Shown here: positions 16,477 to 24,148 of the stretch, one piece after another
Position numbering within the stretch: position 1 is the stretch's first letter
How the letters are laid out: each line of letters starts with the position of its first letter
Source: Eubacteriales bacterium
GTDB taxonomy: Bacteria > Bacillota > Clostridia > Lachnospirales > Lachnospiraceae
Assembly: GCA_030524455.1 (NCBI GenBank)
Contig: JAUNGT010000006.1
Span: forward strand, 16,218-80,217
Direction: 5' to 3'
DNA length: 64,000 nucleotides
Made by a program: the position numbers and the translations under genes
Notes under the pieces: generated by a model
What the model saw: the letters and a program-made list of their open reading frames with translations, nothing else
Databases searched by the model: none
Told to the model about the DNA's origin: nothing

Positions 16477-17197
16477 AGTTTCCGTAGCCCTTTAATTCCT
16501 CCGGAATCTTCTCGATCAGCACCGGGTACTGATCCAGATCCGCCACATGCACCAGGGTCACCAGGCCGAACTTGGAGCTGTCCAGCAGAAAGTAGGGCTG
16601 GCTGGAATTCTGAAGGGCCAACAGCTTGATGACGCGCTCATTGATGTCGTGGTTGGTGATGCCGCAGGAGAGGGAAAAGCCGCTGGCGCCCAGAAAGCAT
16701 TTATTGAAGTAAAGCGTTTTGAGCGTGCTTTCCGTCAGCGGGCCCACACAGGAGTTGGTCGTCTTTTTGATGGAGCCGCCGATCATAATGCAGGGGATGT
16801 CCAGGGCGGTCAGCTGCGTGATGTGGGAGATGCCGTTTGTGACAACGGTCACGTTGCGGCCGGCCAGGTGGGGGATCATGGGGTATGTGGTGGAGGAGGG
16901 ATCCATAAAAATGACGTCCCCGTCCTCCACCAGGGAGGCTGCCCTGCGGGCAATCCGTTCCTTCGCCTCCTGATTCAGATTCAGCTTGGTGGAGATGTTT
17001 AATTCCACGGATTTTTGGGACAGGCGCACGCCGCCGCCGTGGAGCAGCGTAATCTTGTTCTCCGCCTCCAGCTTCATTAAATCCCTGCGCAGGGTGGAGA
17101 CGGAGACGGACAGTTCCTTCATAATCGTGTCGGTGGACACGATTTCATTGGATGAGAGCATATCTATTATCTTTTCCTGACGTACTGCGGGAATCAT
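16460..17197 (-). CDS. DeoR-family transcriptional regulator of the mannosidase operon
   Basis: 245-aa repressor. The N-terminal DeoR helix-turn-helix spans ~1-57 (RQEKIIDMLSSNEIVSTDTIMKELSVSVSTLRRDLMKLE) followed by LLHGGGV; the remainder is a DeoRC sensor (DGDVIFMDPSSTTYPMIPHL, VVTNGI, LDSSKFG) that would bind a phosphorylated sugar. The start at 17197 is chosen because GAGG lies 9 bases upstream and the domain begins there; upstream codons in frame are A/T-rich non-homologous sequence. It faces away from the 17.6-51.6 kb operon across a 443-bp control region that carries a shared 15-bp repeat at both promoters, so autoregulation plus operon repression is likely. Confidence 0.9.
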   Translation of the reverse strand: MIPAVRQEKIIDMLSSNEIVSTDTIMKELSVSVSTLRRDLMKLEAENKITLLHGGGVRLSQKSVELNISTKLNLNQEAKERIARRAASLVEDGDVIFMDPSSTTYPMIPHLAGRNVTVVTNGISHITQLTALDIPCIMIGGSIKKTTNSCVGPLTESTLKTLYFNKCFLGASGFSLSCGITNHDINERVIKLLALQNSSQPYFLLDSSKFGLVTLVHVADLDQYPVLIEKIPEELKGYGNFILCS

Positions 17198-17230
17198 ATA
17201 AAAGTACCTCGCTTTTCTCTTTCTGTTGTC

Positions 17231-17245
17231 TATCATATCACAGCA
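17231..17245 (+). repeat. 15-bp repeat copy 1, candidate operator at the regulator promoter
   Basis: TATCATATCACAGCA, identical to 17589-17603. On the minus strand it contains TGATATGAT, an extended -10 for the regulator gene about 34 bases from its start codon, with a weak TTCATT -35 17 bases further upstream. Binding here would block the regulator's own transcription. Confidence 0.6.
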
Positions 17246-17446
17246 TCGGCAGAAAATGAAGCTTTTTTCAGAAACCAGTGAATTTTTGTGAAAAATATTG
17301 AAAAAACCGGGTTGAAATTGGATATACTGAATTAGAAGCCTGTGATTGATTTTAAAAAATGAATATTGCAGGAAAGAAAATGAAATTATTTGAAGAATAC
17401 AAGAGAACCAAAAACCGACAATCAAGAGAGAAAACCCGAACGATTC

Positions 17447-17461
17447 TGTGCACTATGCACA
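17447..17461. promoter_or_regulatory. Palindrome TGTGCA-CTA-TGCACA, candidate regulator site
   Basis: Perfect 6-bp inverted repeat around a 3-base centre, ~100 bases upstream of the operon -35. Placement suits an activator or a second repressor. No known family is assigned. Confidence 0.4.
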
Positions 17462-17562
17462 AATAATAGACGCTTTTTGGCCCGAAAAGGCCAGAATACG
17501 GGGGTAAAAATGTTTATTATTCATAAAATATCAAATATATTCAAAAAATGTTCAAAATAGGC

Positions 17563-17591
17563 TTGAAAAGGATGAACATTGGTGGTAATAT
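17563..17591 (+). promoter_or_regulatory. Promoter of the glycan utilisation operon
   Basis: -35 TTGAAA (17563-17568), 17-base spacer, -10 TAATAT (17586-17591). The -10 overlaps the second copy of the 15-bp repeat. The leader is ~45 bases to ATG 17641, with AAGGAGG at 17627-17633. Confidence 0.75.
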
Positions 17592-17603
17592 CATATCACA
17601 GCA
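17589..17603 (+). repeat. 15-bp repeat copy 2, candidate operator at the operon promoter
   Basis: Exact second copy of TATCATATCACAGCA. It begins within the -10 element and runs into the start-site region, a classic repressor position. Confidence 0.6.
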
Positions 17604-17640
17604 ACAAACATGAACTCAAAAAAATGAAGGAGGTTGCGTT

Positions 17641-19005
17641 ATGAAGAAGAGAGTATTGGCCGCATTGATGACGGCGGCGATGGCGGCGTCCGCTCTTGCA
17701 GGCTGCGGCAGCAGCGCGCAGACGGGAGCGACAGAAAGCGCTGCACCCGCAGGCACAGCGGCAGGCACGGAGGCTGCTTCCACGCAGGCAGATGCCGGGA
17801 GTGACGGTGAGAAGGTGGAGCTGGAGTTCTGGGCATGGTGGAGCAGCGATGCGAGAAAGCCTTACATCGAGCAGATGGTTCAGGATTTCAACGATTCCCA
17901 GGATAAGTACCATGTCACCTATGTGGACATCCCTTGGGGCGATATTTTCACCAAGAACATCGCACAGATCGCGGCCGGCAATCCCTGTGATATCATGGCG
18001 AACAGCTTGAGCGAGGTTCGGTTCCGCGCGTCTCAGGGACAGGTGGAGAGCCTGGATCCCTACATTACGGATGATGTAAAGAATGCGTTCTATGAGCAGT
18101 ACATCGAGGCATGTACCGGTGAGGACGGCAGCCTTTACGCTCTGCCGATCTCCGTGGACACCCGCGTGATTTACTATAACAAGGCGCACTTCGAGGAGGC
18201 GGGCATTAAGGCTGAGGATATCAAGACCTGGGATGATCTGGAAGCGGCGGCCCGCAAGCTGGACGTAAAAGAGGGCGACAAGTATACGAGAGTCGGCTTC
18301 ATGCCCACCCTCGGAAACGGCGGCGTGGACACCTGGCTGATCAACGCAAACGGCGGCCCCTGCTGGTACACGGAGGATGGAGATACCGTAACTCCCACCG
18401 TGAATTCCGAGGTAAACAAGGAGGGCTTCAAGTGGATCAGAGAGCAGATCGATTATTACGGGCAGAGCACCTATAACGAGCTGGAGGCAGCGTTCAACTC
18501 CGGCATGGCGGATCCCTTCGCATCCGGCACCATGTCCATGCTGGTGCAGACCAGTGCTTACACCTCCTCTCTGGCACAGACCGCTCCTGATCTGGAGGTT
18601 GGCGTGATGCTGCTTCCCGAGTTTAAGGCAGGCAACGGCAACACGGCAAACGGAGACGGCTTCGTCCTGGAGATTCCCAAGGGCGCAAAGAATCCCGAGG
18701 GCTCTTACGAGTTTATCAAATTCGTGACCAGCTATGAGACGCAGGATTTCCTGAGCACCAGCCTGGGCGACTTCTCCGCAAGAAACGATTTCAATGACGA
18801 CAGCACCTTCTTCCAGAAGCCTCTGGTTGCGGACATCGCAAAAGCGCTGGAGCAGACCTCCACGGCGATCATCCCCAACAAGATCAAGGGCTACACGGAT
18901 GTGATCAATCCGATTATCGACGAGGGACGTCTGGGCGTAACCTCCACGGACGACGCGCTGGATCAGGCGCAGAAGGCGTTTGAGGATTTCATCGCAAGCA
19001 ACTAA
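17641..19005 (+). CDS. Sugar ABC transporter substrate-binding lipoprotein (glycan operon)
   Basis: 454-aa family-1 binding protein. Signal peptide with lipobox ALAGC (Cys22 lipidated), Ala/Gly/Thr-rich linker to ~55, then VELEFWAWWSSDARKPYIEQMVQDFN. First gene of the long operon, with AAGGAGG 7 bases upstream. It should recognise the oligosaccharide that the downstream mannosidases and galactosidase break down; ligand not inferable more closely. A perfect hairpin follows, probably setting its higher expression. No ABC ATPase gene is in the operon. Confidence 0.92.
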   Translation: MKKRVLAALMTAAMAASALAGCGSSAQTGATESAAPAGTAAGTEAASTQADAGSDGEKVELEFWAWWSSDARKPYIEQMVQDFNDSQDKYHVTYVDIPWGDIFTKNIAQIAAGNPCDIMANSLSEVRFRASQGQVESLDPYITDDVKNAFYEQYIEACTGEDGSLYALPISVDTRVIYYNKAHFEEAGIKAEDIKTWDDLEAAARKLDVKEGDKYTRVGFMPTLGNGGVDTWLINANGGPCWYTEDGDTVTPTVNSEVNKEGFKWIREQIDYYGQSTYNELEAAFNSGMADPFASGTMSMLVQTSAYTSSLAQTAPDLEVGVMLLPEFKAGNGNTANGDGFVLEIPKGAKNPEGSYEFIKFVTSYETQDFLSTSLGDFSARNDFNDDSTFFQKPLVADIAKALEQTSTAIIPNKIKGYTDVINPIIDEGRLGVTSTDDALDQAQKAFEDFIASN

Positions 19006-19040
19006 AGCCGCAGGGCTGTAACTTTACACGATTATGACAG

Positions 19041-19071
19041 AAGGGCTCTTTATGCAGGATAAAGAGCCCTT
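19041..19071 (+). terminator. Perfect 13-bp hairpin after the binding-protein gene
   Basis: AAGGGCTCTTTAT (19041-19053) pairs exactly with ATAAAGAGCCCTT (19059-19071) around GCAGG. No T-run follows, so it more likely protects the 3' end of the binding-protein message or attenuates than terminates. The following gene's true start lies beyond it. Confidence 0.75.
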
Positions 19072-19093
19072 CCTGATAGAAAGAAGGCACTAT

Positions 19094-20023
19094 ATGTTTG
19101 GTAAAATTCTTTTTAAATTTGGGGTCAGGAAGCAAAAGACCAGAGAAAATATATATGGCTATATTTTCATCCTGCCCTGGCTGATCGGCCTGCTGGCGTT
19201 CACCCTGGGGCCGATGATTTTTTCCTTTATCACGAGCTTTGCTGACTATAACATGCTGAAAATCGACTTTATCGGTATCGGAAATTACACCAGAATGTTC
19301 ACAAAGGATCAGCTGTTCTGGAAGTCTCTGGGGAATACCGCCATCTATGCGGTGATGAACATCCCTCTGGTGACGGCGGGCGGCGTGATTGTGGCGGTGA
19401 TTCTGAATAAATCCATTTTCGGTCTTCGGACCTTCCGCACGATCTATTATCTGCCCTCCATTATGGTGGGCGTGGGAACTTATTTTCTGTGGATGCTCCT
19501 TCTGGATCCGGCAAACGGCCTGGTCAACACCGTCCTTGGCGTGATCGGCATTCAGGGGCCTGCGTGGCTGACGGATCCCAACTGGACCAAGCCTGCCATT
19601 ATCCTGATGCACCTGTGGGGGCTGGGCGGACAGATGCTTTTGTATCTGGCCAGACTGCAGAGCATTCCGCAGGATTACTATGAGGCGGCTGCCCTGGACG
19701 GCGCCAGCAGCTTCCGGCAGTTCCGGAGCATCACGGTGCCTTTGCTTTCCCCGATTATTTTCTACAACCTGACGATCGGTATTATCGGCGCGTTCCAGAT
19801 TTTCCAGGAGGGCTATATTTTCTCCGGGGACGGTTCCGGAAAGCCGGCGGGCTCTTTGCTGTTTTACAACCTGCACCTGTGGAATCAGGCGTTTAAGAAT
19901 TTCAAGACCGGATATGCGAATGCGATGTGCTGGTTTTTGTTTGCCGTCGTGATGGTGATGACTCTGATCAACCAGAAGCTGTCCAAGAAATGGGTATACG
20001 AGGAGGATGGAAGCAATGGTTAA
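19094..20023 (+). CDS. Sugar ABC transporter permease (type 1, UgpA-like)
   Basis: 309-aa inner-membrane permease. First helix NIYGYIFILPWLIGLLAFTLGPMIF, EAA loop DYYEAAALDGASSFRQFRSITVPLLSP. ATG 19094 is chosen because GAAGG (19083-19087) is 6 bases upstream and an earlier in-frame ATG lies in front of the hairpin. Pairs with the next permease, which it overlaps by 8 bp. Confidence 0.92.
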   Translation: MFGKILFKFGVRKQKTRENIYGYIFILPWLIGLLAFTLGPMIFSFITSFADYNMLKIDFIGIGNYTRMFTKDQLFWKSLGNTAIYAVMNIPLVTAGGVIVAVILNKSIFGLRTFRTIYYLPSIMVGVGTYFLWMLLLDPANGLVNTVLGVIGIQGPAWLTDPNWTKPAIILMHLWGLGGQMLLYLARLQSIPQDYYEAAALDGASSFRQFRSITVPLLSPIIFYNLTIGIIGAFQIFQEGYIFSGDGSGKPAGSLLFYNLHLWNQAFKNFKTGYANAMCWFLFAVVMVMTLINQKLSKKWVYEEDGSNG

Positions 20024-20846
20024 AAAGAAGAAAATCGGCGATCTCATTTTGTTCATCGTCCTCTGTCTGGGCGCGGTCATTATCCTGATCCCCATTGCCT
20101 GGATGGTCAGCACGGCCTTAAAGTCCGCGCCGGAGGTGGCGGCCTATCCGCCCAGGCTCCTGCCGGAAAAGCCGCTGTTTGAAAACTTTGCGATTGCCTG
20201 GAATAAGGCGCCCTTTACAAGGTATACGATCAATACGCTGATCATTGTGTTTTTCAATATTATCGGGGGCGTGTTTTCCAACTCCTTTATCGCATACGGC
20301 TTTGCGAAGATCAATTTTAAAGGGAAGGCCTTCCTGTTCAACATCGTCCTGGCGACGATGATGATCCCGGGCTTTGTGACGCTGGTTCCCACCTACGTTA
20401 TCTTCTCGAAACTGCACTGGGTCAATACCTACCTGCCGCTGATCGTGCCGATGTTTTTCGGAAACGCGTTTCATATTTTCATGATGCGCCAGTTCTACCG
20501 GACGATCCCCAACGAGCTGTCCGAGGCGGCGAGAGTGGACGGCGCGGGACATTTCTATATCTGGGGCAAGCTGATGATGCCCCTGGTAAAGCCGGTGATG
20601 GCGACGGTTGCCCTGATCAATTTCAAGGGCGCATGGAGCGATTTCCAGGGCCCCCTGCTTTATTTAAGCGACCGGACCAAATATACGCTGCAGCTTGGAC
20701 TTCAGGTGTTTAAGGGCCAGGGCTTTACGGAGTGGAACTACCTGATGGCCGTATCCTTTTTGTCCATGATCCCGATCCTGATTTTGTTCTTCTGCTTCCA
20801 GAATTACTTTATCCAGGGCATGAACGTGGGCGGAGCGGTGAAGTAA
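20016..20846 (+). CDS. Sugar ABC transporter permease (type 2, UgpE-like)
   Basis: 276-aa inner-membrane permease with ~6 helices; the loop after helix 1 reads WMVSTALKSAPEVAAYPPRLLPEKP and the EAA loop LSEAARVDGAGHFYIWGKLMMPLVKP. ATG 20016 follows AGGAGG (20001-20006) by 9 bases; ATG 20007 would touch the ribosome site. Completes the importer with the preceding two genes. Confidence 0.92.
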   Translation: MVKKKKIGDLILFIVLCLGAVIILIPIAWMVSTALKSAPEVAAYPPRLLPEKPLFENFAIAWNKAPFTRYTINTLIIVFFNIIGGVFSNSFIAYGFAKINFKGKAFLFNIVLATMMIPGFVTLVPTYVIFSKLHWVNTYLPLIVPMFFGNAFHIFMMRQFYRTIPNELSEAARVDGAGHFYIWGKLMMPLVKPVMATVALINFKGAWSDFQGPLLYLSDRTKYTLQLGLQVFKGQGFTEWNYLMAVSFLSMIPILILFFCFQNYFIQGMNVGGAVK

Positions 20847-20855
20847 GGAGAAAAC

Positions 20856-21506
20856 ATGAAAAAGCTTGGAATCATTCACACGACGCCGGCGACCATCGCC
20901 AGCTTAAACAGCCTGGTCAGGGAGATCATCGGCGACGTGGAGATCATCAATTTTCTGGACGACTCGATCCTCGGGGATATGTGCCGGGGGCATGAGGTGG
21001 AATATGTCCGGAACCGCTGGATTTCCTACGCGGTGACGCTGGGACGGCTGGGAGCAGACGCGGTATTGTCCGCCTGCTCCACGGTGGGGGCCTTTGCGGA
21101 GGAGGCGGACCGGCTGCTTGCCGTTCCGGTTTATCGGATTGACGAGGCCATGTGTGCCAGGGCGGCAGAGCAGGGGAAAAGCATCAGTGTATTTGCGACG
21201 CTGTCCTCCACCCTGGAGCCCACGACTGCGCTGCTGCGCCGAAAGGCGAAGGAGCTGGGAAAAGACGTGGCGATCCACCCGGTTTTGGTGGAGGGGGCCT
21301 ACGAGGCTCTGATGAGCGGCGACAAACCGCTTCATGACCAAAAAATCCGGGAGGCGGTGGAAAAATGGCTGCCGCAGTCCGATGTGGCAGTGCTGGCGCA
21401 GGCTTCCATGGCTTCCGCGGTGGAGCCGGGCAGCGAGGCGGCAAAGAAGCTTCTGACCAGCCCGAGGCTGGGGATTGAGAAGCTCAAAAAGGATCTTGGG
21501 CTTTAA
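20856..21506 (+). CDS. Asp/Glu-racemase-like protein lacking the second catalytic Cys
   Basis: 216-aa member of the Asp/Glu racemase/hydantoin racemase superfamily (N-terminal LGIIHTTPATIASLNSL). The first catalytic cysteine is kept, Cys74 in SACSTVG. The position of the second, usually LAQCSM, reads LAQASM (Ala183), so a two-base racemase mechanism is unlikely. Single-Cys members of the superfamily include decarboxylases and isomerases, and a role on a sugar-acid metabolite is possible. It sits between the importer and an FGGY kinase, which supports a catabolic rather than cell-wall job. Substrate unknown. Confidence 0.75.
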   Translation: MKKLGIIHTTPATIASLNSLVREIIGDVEIINFLDDSILGDMCRGHEVEYVRNRWISYAVTLGRLGADAVLSACSTVGAFAEEADRLLAVPVYRIDEAMCARAAEQGKSISVFATLSSTLEPTTALLRRKAKELGKDVAIHPVLVEGAYEALMSGDKPLHDQKIREAVEKWLPQSDVAVLAQASMASAVEPGSEAAKKLLTSPRLGIEKLKKDLGL

Positions 21507-21519
21507 AGGGGGAAGCTGT

Positions 21520-23025
21520 ATGCACGGAATTATCGGCGTGGACGTGGGGACCACCCATATCAAATCGATCCTGTTTGCCGGAGACGGCCGGGTGCTGGGA
21601 GAGGAAAAAACGCCCACGCCGCTGCACCGGGACGCATCGGGAAGCTGGTATGAGCCGCTGGAAATCTGGCGGCTTGTATCGGAACAGCTGGCGTCGCACC
21701 GGCAGGCCTTTGACGGGGAGCTGGACGCGATAAGCGTCACCGGAATGGCGGAGGCGGGATTGATTGTGAACCGGAAAACCAACCGGGAGCAGACCCGTAT
21801 CCTGCCCTGGTTTGAAACCTGCACCCAGCCGCTGGCGGCCGGCATGGACGCTGCGACAGAGCGGGAGCGGTTCCGGGTGACGGGGCTGCACAACAGCTTC
21901 AAGTACGGGATTTACAAATTTCAGTGGCTGCTTGCGCAGAGCAAAACAGACAGGCAGGAGGCGGTCTGGCTTTCCATGTGCGACTATATCGTCTGGAAGC
22001 TGACCGGGGAGCTTGTCACGGATCCCAGCTTTGCGGCCCGCACCTACGCCTACGACATCCGGAAGAACTGCTGGGATCGGGAATGGCTGGCGGAGCTGGG
22101 GCTTTCGGAGGAAAATTTCCCGCGGGTGCTTCCCTCGGGACAGACGGCGGGCTTCTGGCGGGCCGGGGAGGGCCCGGCGGAACCTGCGATTCCATCGGAA
22201 CCTGCGGTTCCGGTGGCGCTGGCGGGACACGATCATGTGTGCGCTGCCTTCGCGCTTTTAAAGGAGCGGCCGGAGGCGATCTGTGACAGCGCGGGTACCT
22301 CGGAAACCTATGTGGGACGGGTAAAGCAGGTGCCGGAGGGTGGCTTTGATCCGGATACGGGGGTGCTCTACGGGCCGTTTGTGGACGGCGGCTGGTTTTT
22401 TATGGCCAGCGTTCCCTCCTCCGGTCATTCGGTGGAATGGTTCCGCAAAAGGCTGCAGCTTTCGGAGCTGTCCTATGAGGAATTGAACCGGCGGGCGATG
22501 CAGGAGCAGGCAGGGCCCACCGGGCTTCTCTATTTCCCGTATCTGACCGGGATGGGCAGCCCCTGGTATGAGGCCGGGATGCGCGGCGCGCTGATCGGCT
22601 TTGGGGAGAACGACGGCGGCATGAAGCTGTTTTGCGCGGTGATGGAGGGGATCCAGTATCAGGCGGCCTGGATTTTACAGCGGCTGGACAGCGCCTGCGA
22701 TACGAAGGGGAAGGAGCTTGTCTGCGCGGGCGGCGCGGTGCATAACCGGGCGATGATGCGCATCAAGGCGGATGTCTTAAACCGCTGCGTCCGGACGCCG
22801 CAGGAGGGAGAGGCGACGCTTGTCGGCGCGGCCGCCCTTTTTTACCGGAAGAAGGAGGGGGACAAAGCGGCGGCCGTCTTTTTAAAGAACGCGCTTCCGG
22901 AAGGGGACAGCTACCTGCCGGATCCGGAGCGGGCCGCCGCCTACGAAGAAATATGGAAGAAACGCTTTTTGCCGATGGCAGAGCTTTTAAGGAAATATTA
23001 TGATACCAGGGTCAAAAGGTCATAA
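21520..23025 (+). CDS. FGGY-family carbohydrate kinase
   Basis: 501-aa two-domain sugar kinase. N-terminal ATPase motif IIGVDVGTTHIKS (residues 4-16); C-terminal LVCAGGAVHNRAMMRIKADVLNRCVRTPQEGEATLVGAA is the FGGY signature region. The start at 21520 has a GGGGGA site ~8 bases upstream. It may phosphorylate a ketose or polyol so that the next gene's aldolase can split it. Specific sugar not identifiable; xylulokinase, fuculokinase and sedoheptulokinase-like activities remain open. Confidence 0.85.
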   Translation: MHGIIGVDVGTTHIKSILFAGDGRVLGEEKTPTPLHRDASGSWYEPLEIWRLVSEQLASHRQAFDGELDAISVTGMAEAGLIVNRKTNREQTRILPWFETCTQPLAAGMDAATERERFRVTGLHNSFKYGIYKFQWLLAQSKTDRQEAVWLSMCDYIVWKLTGELVTDPSFAARTYAYDIRKNCWDREWLAELGLSEENFPRVLPSGQTAGFWRAGEGPAEPAIPSEPAVPVALAGHDHVCAAFALLKERPEAICDSAGTSETYVGRVKQVPEGGFDPDTGVLYGPFVDGGWFFMASVPSSGHSVEWFRKRLQLSELSYEELNRRAMQEQAGPTGLLYFPYLTGMGSPWYEAGMRGALIGFGENDGGMKLFCAVMEGIQYQAAWILQRLDSACDTKGKELVCAGGAVHNRAMMRIKADVLNRCVRTPQEGEATLVGAAALFYRKKEGDKAAAVFLKNALPEGDSYLPDPERAAAYEEIWKKRFLPMAELLRKYYDTRVKRS

Positions 23026-23059
23026 AATCCGATGCAAGCTTGCTTGCAAGAGGATTTTT
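23024..23059 (+). terminator. Terminator-like hairpin after the FGGY kinase
   Basis: AAAATCC (23024-23030) pairs with GGATTTT (23052-23058), with an inner GCAAGC/GCTTGC arm, and ends in T5. It begins within the kinase stop codon. Full termination would cut the operon in two, so read-through or antitermination is implied unless a second promoter exists. Confidence 0.6.
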
Positions 23060-23198
23060 GAACTTGGGACCCGCCAAAACATGAGCAAGGAGCCGTTTTT
23101 CAAAGAAAAACGAGCGGATTGCGAATGTTTTGAGGATTGCGGGAGCACTTTGTGCGGAGCAATCCGGTATCATAGGGGGCAAAAGACCTTTTGCCCCC
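23060..23198 (+). repeat. Structured intergenic element inside the operon
   Basis: Two GGATTGC words (23116-23122 and 23134-23140) compete for one GCAATCC partner (23159-23165) around an inner GCAC/GTGC arm. A perfect 10-bp hairpin GGGGGCAAAA/TTTTGCCCCC follows (23175-23184, 23189-23198). It resembles extragenic palindromic elements of clostridia; alternatively it is a cis-acting leader for the aldolase half of the operon. A TATAAT at 23206-23211 lacks a recognisable -35. Confidence 0.5.
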
Positions 23199-23239
23199 GA
23201 CATTATATAATCAAGAAAATCAAACGGAGGGAATCAAAC

Positions 23240-24127
23240 ATGGCTAATGTACAGAATTTGACGGAAATGTTAAAGAAGGCGAAGGAGGGACGCTATGCGG
23301 TGGGTTCCTTTTCCGCGCGCTACACCAAACTGATCGCGCCCATCATAAAGGCCGCGATGGCGACCGATTCACCCGCCATCGTGCAGCTTTCCGAGAAGGA
23401 AGTGATCCGGCACAAGGTGGGAGTCCGGGAATTTGCGGAGGAATTTTACCGGGTGGTAAAGGAGCTGGATCCCAGGGTGCCGCTGGCGCTGCATCTGGAT
23501 CACACGAAAACCTTAAGCGTTATCTCGGAGGCCATCGACTCCGGTTTTACGTCCGTGATGATCGACGCTTCGGAGATGGATTTTGATGCAAATGTGGCGG
23601 TGACAAAGCAGGTGGTTGCCATGGCCCATCCCCACAATGTGACCGTGGAGGCGGAGCTTGGAAAAATCGGAACCACGGACTTTGTGGAGACGGACAAAGA
23701 CGAGGAGCTTTATACAGATCCCGTGGAGGCGGCCCGTTTCTGCGAGCTGACCGGGGTGGACTGCCTGGCGGTTTCCGTGGGGACGGCTCACGGCGTTTAC
23801 ACGGTGCGAAAGCCCAAGGTGGACTATGACCGTCTGGAAGCCATCAACAAGCTGACGGATACCCCCCTGGTGCTTCACGGCGGCTCCGGCGTGCCCAGTG
23901 AGATGGTCGTGAAGGCGGCCCAGCTGCCCACCGGCGGCGTGTGCAAGGTCAATATCGCCACGGATCTGGAACTGGCGATGCTTGCGGTGGTGGGCCGCGA
24001 GGGGCACCTGACGGAGAGCGAGTTCAACAGCTATTCCCCCGAGCTGATCCGAAAGTCCCAGGATGCGGTGCAGGCTCTGGTGGAGGACAAGATCAGACAT
24101 TATCTGCTCAGCGACGGCAGGGCATAA
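23240..24127 (+). CDS. Class II fructose/tagatose-bisphosphate aldolase-like
   Basis: 295-aa zinc-dependent TIM-barrel aldolase. Zinc-ligand motifs: HLDH (LALHLDHTKT), GTAHGVY and LHGGSG; the phosphate-binding NIATDLELA follows. Start ATG 23240 with GGAGGG upstream; any upstream in-frame extension has no homology. It should cleave a ketose 1-phosphate or bisphosphate, perhaps the FGGY kinase product, to DHAP plus an aldehyde. Fructose-bisphosphate versus tagatose-bisphosphate versus another ketose cannot be settled. Precedes the first alpha-mannosidase by 21 bases. Confidence 0.88.
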   Translation: MANVQNLTEMLKKAKEGRYAVGSFSARYTKLIAPIIKAAMATDSPAIVQLSEKEVIRHKVGVREFAEEFYRVVKELDPRVPLALHLDHTKTLSVISEAIDSGFTSVMIDASEMDFDANVAVTKQVVAMAHPHNVTVEAELGKIGTTDFVETDKDEELYTDPVEAARFCELTGVDCLAVSVGTAHGVYTVRKPKVDYDRLEAINKLTDTPLVLHGGSGVPSEMVVKAAQLPTGGVCKVNIATDLELAMLAVVGREGHLTESEFNSYSPELIRKSQDAVQALVEDKIRHYLLSDGRA

Positions 24128-24148
24128 GACAGCGCAAGGAGACGGGAC

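Larger units (their letters stand above)
17198..17640. other. Control region between deoR-type gene and glycan operon
   Basis: 443 bp without a gene and distinctly A/T-rich. It holds the regulator promoter, the operon promoter, two copies of a 15-bp repeat (17231, 17589) and a separate palindrome at 17447-17461. GGCC-N6-GGCC near 17480 could form a short hairpin in a long leader if an upstream promoter is used. The remainder shows T/A-rich runs with repeated TTCAAAA-like words and nothing else I can assign. Confidence 0.7.

Noticed and set aside
23206..23211. Internal sigma-A promoter before the aldolase gene
   Set aside because: TATAAT is present but no acceptable -35 occurs 16-18 bases upstream, so it is only mentioned within the structured element.
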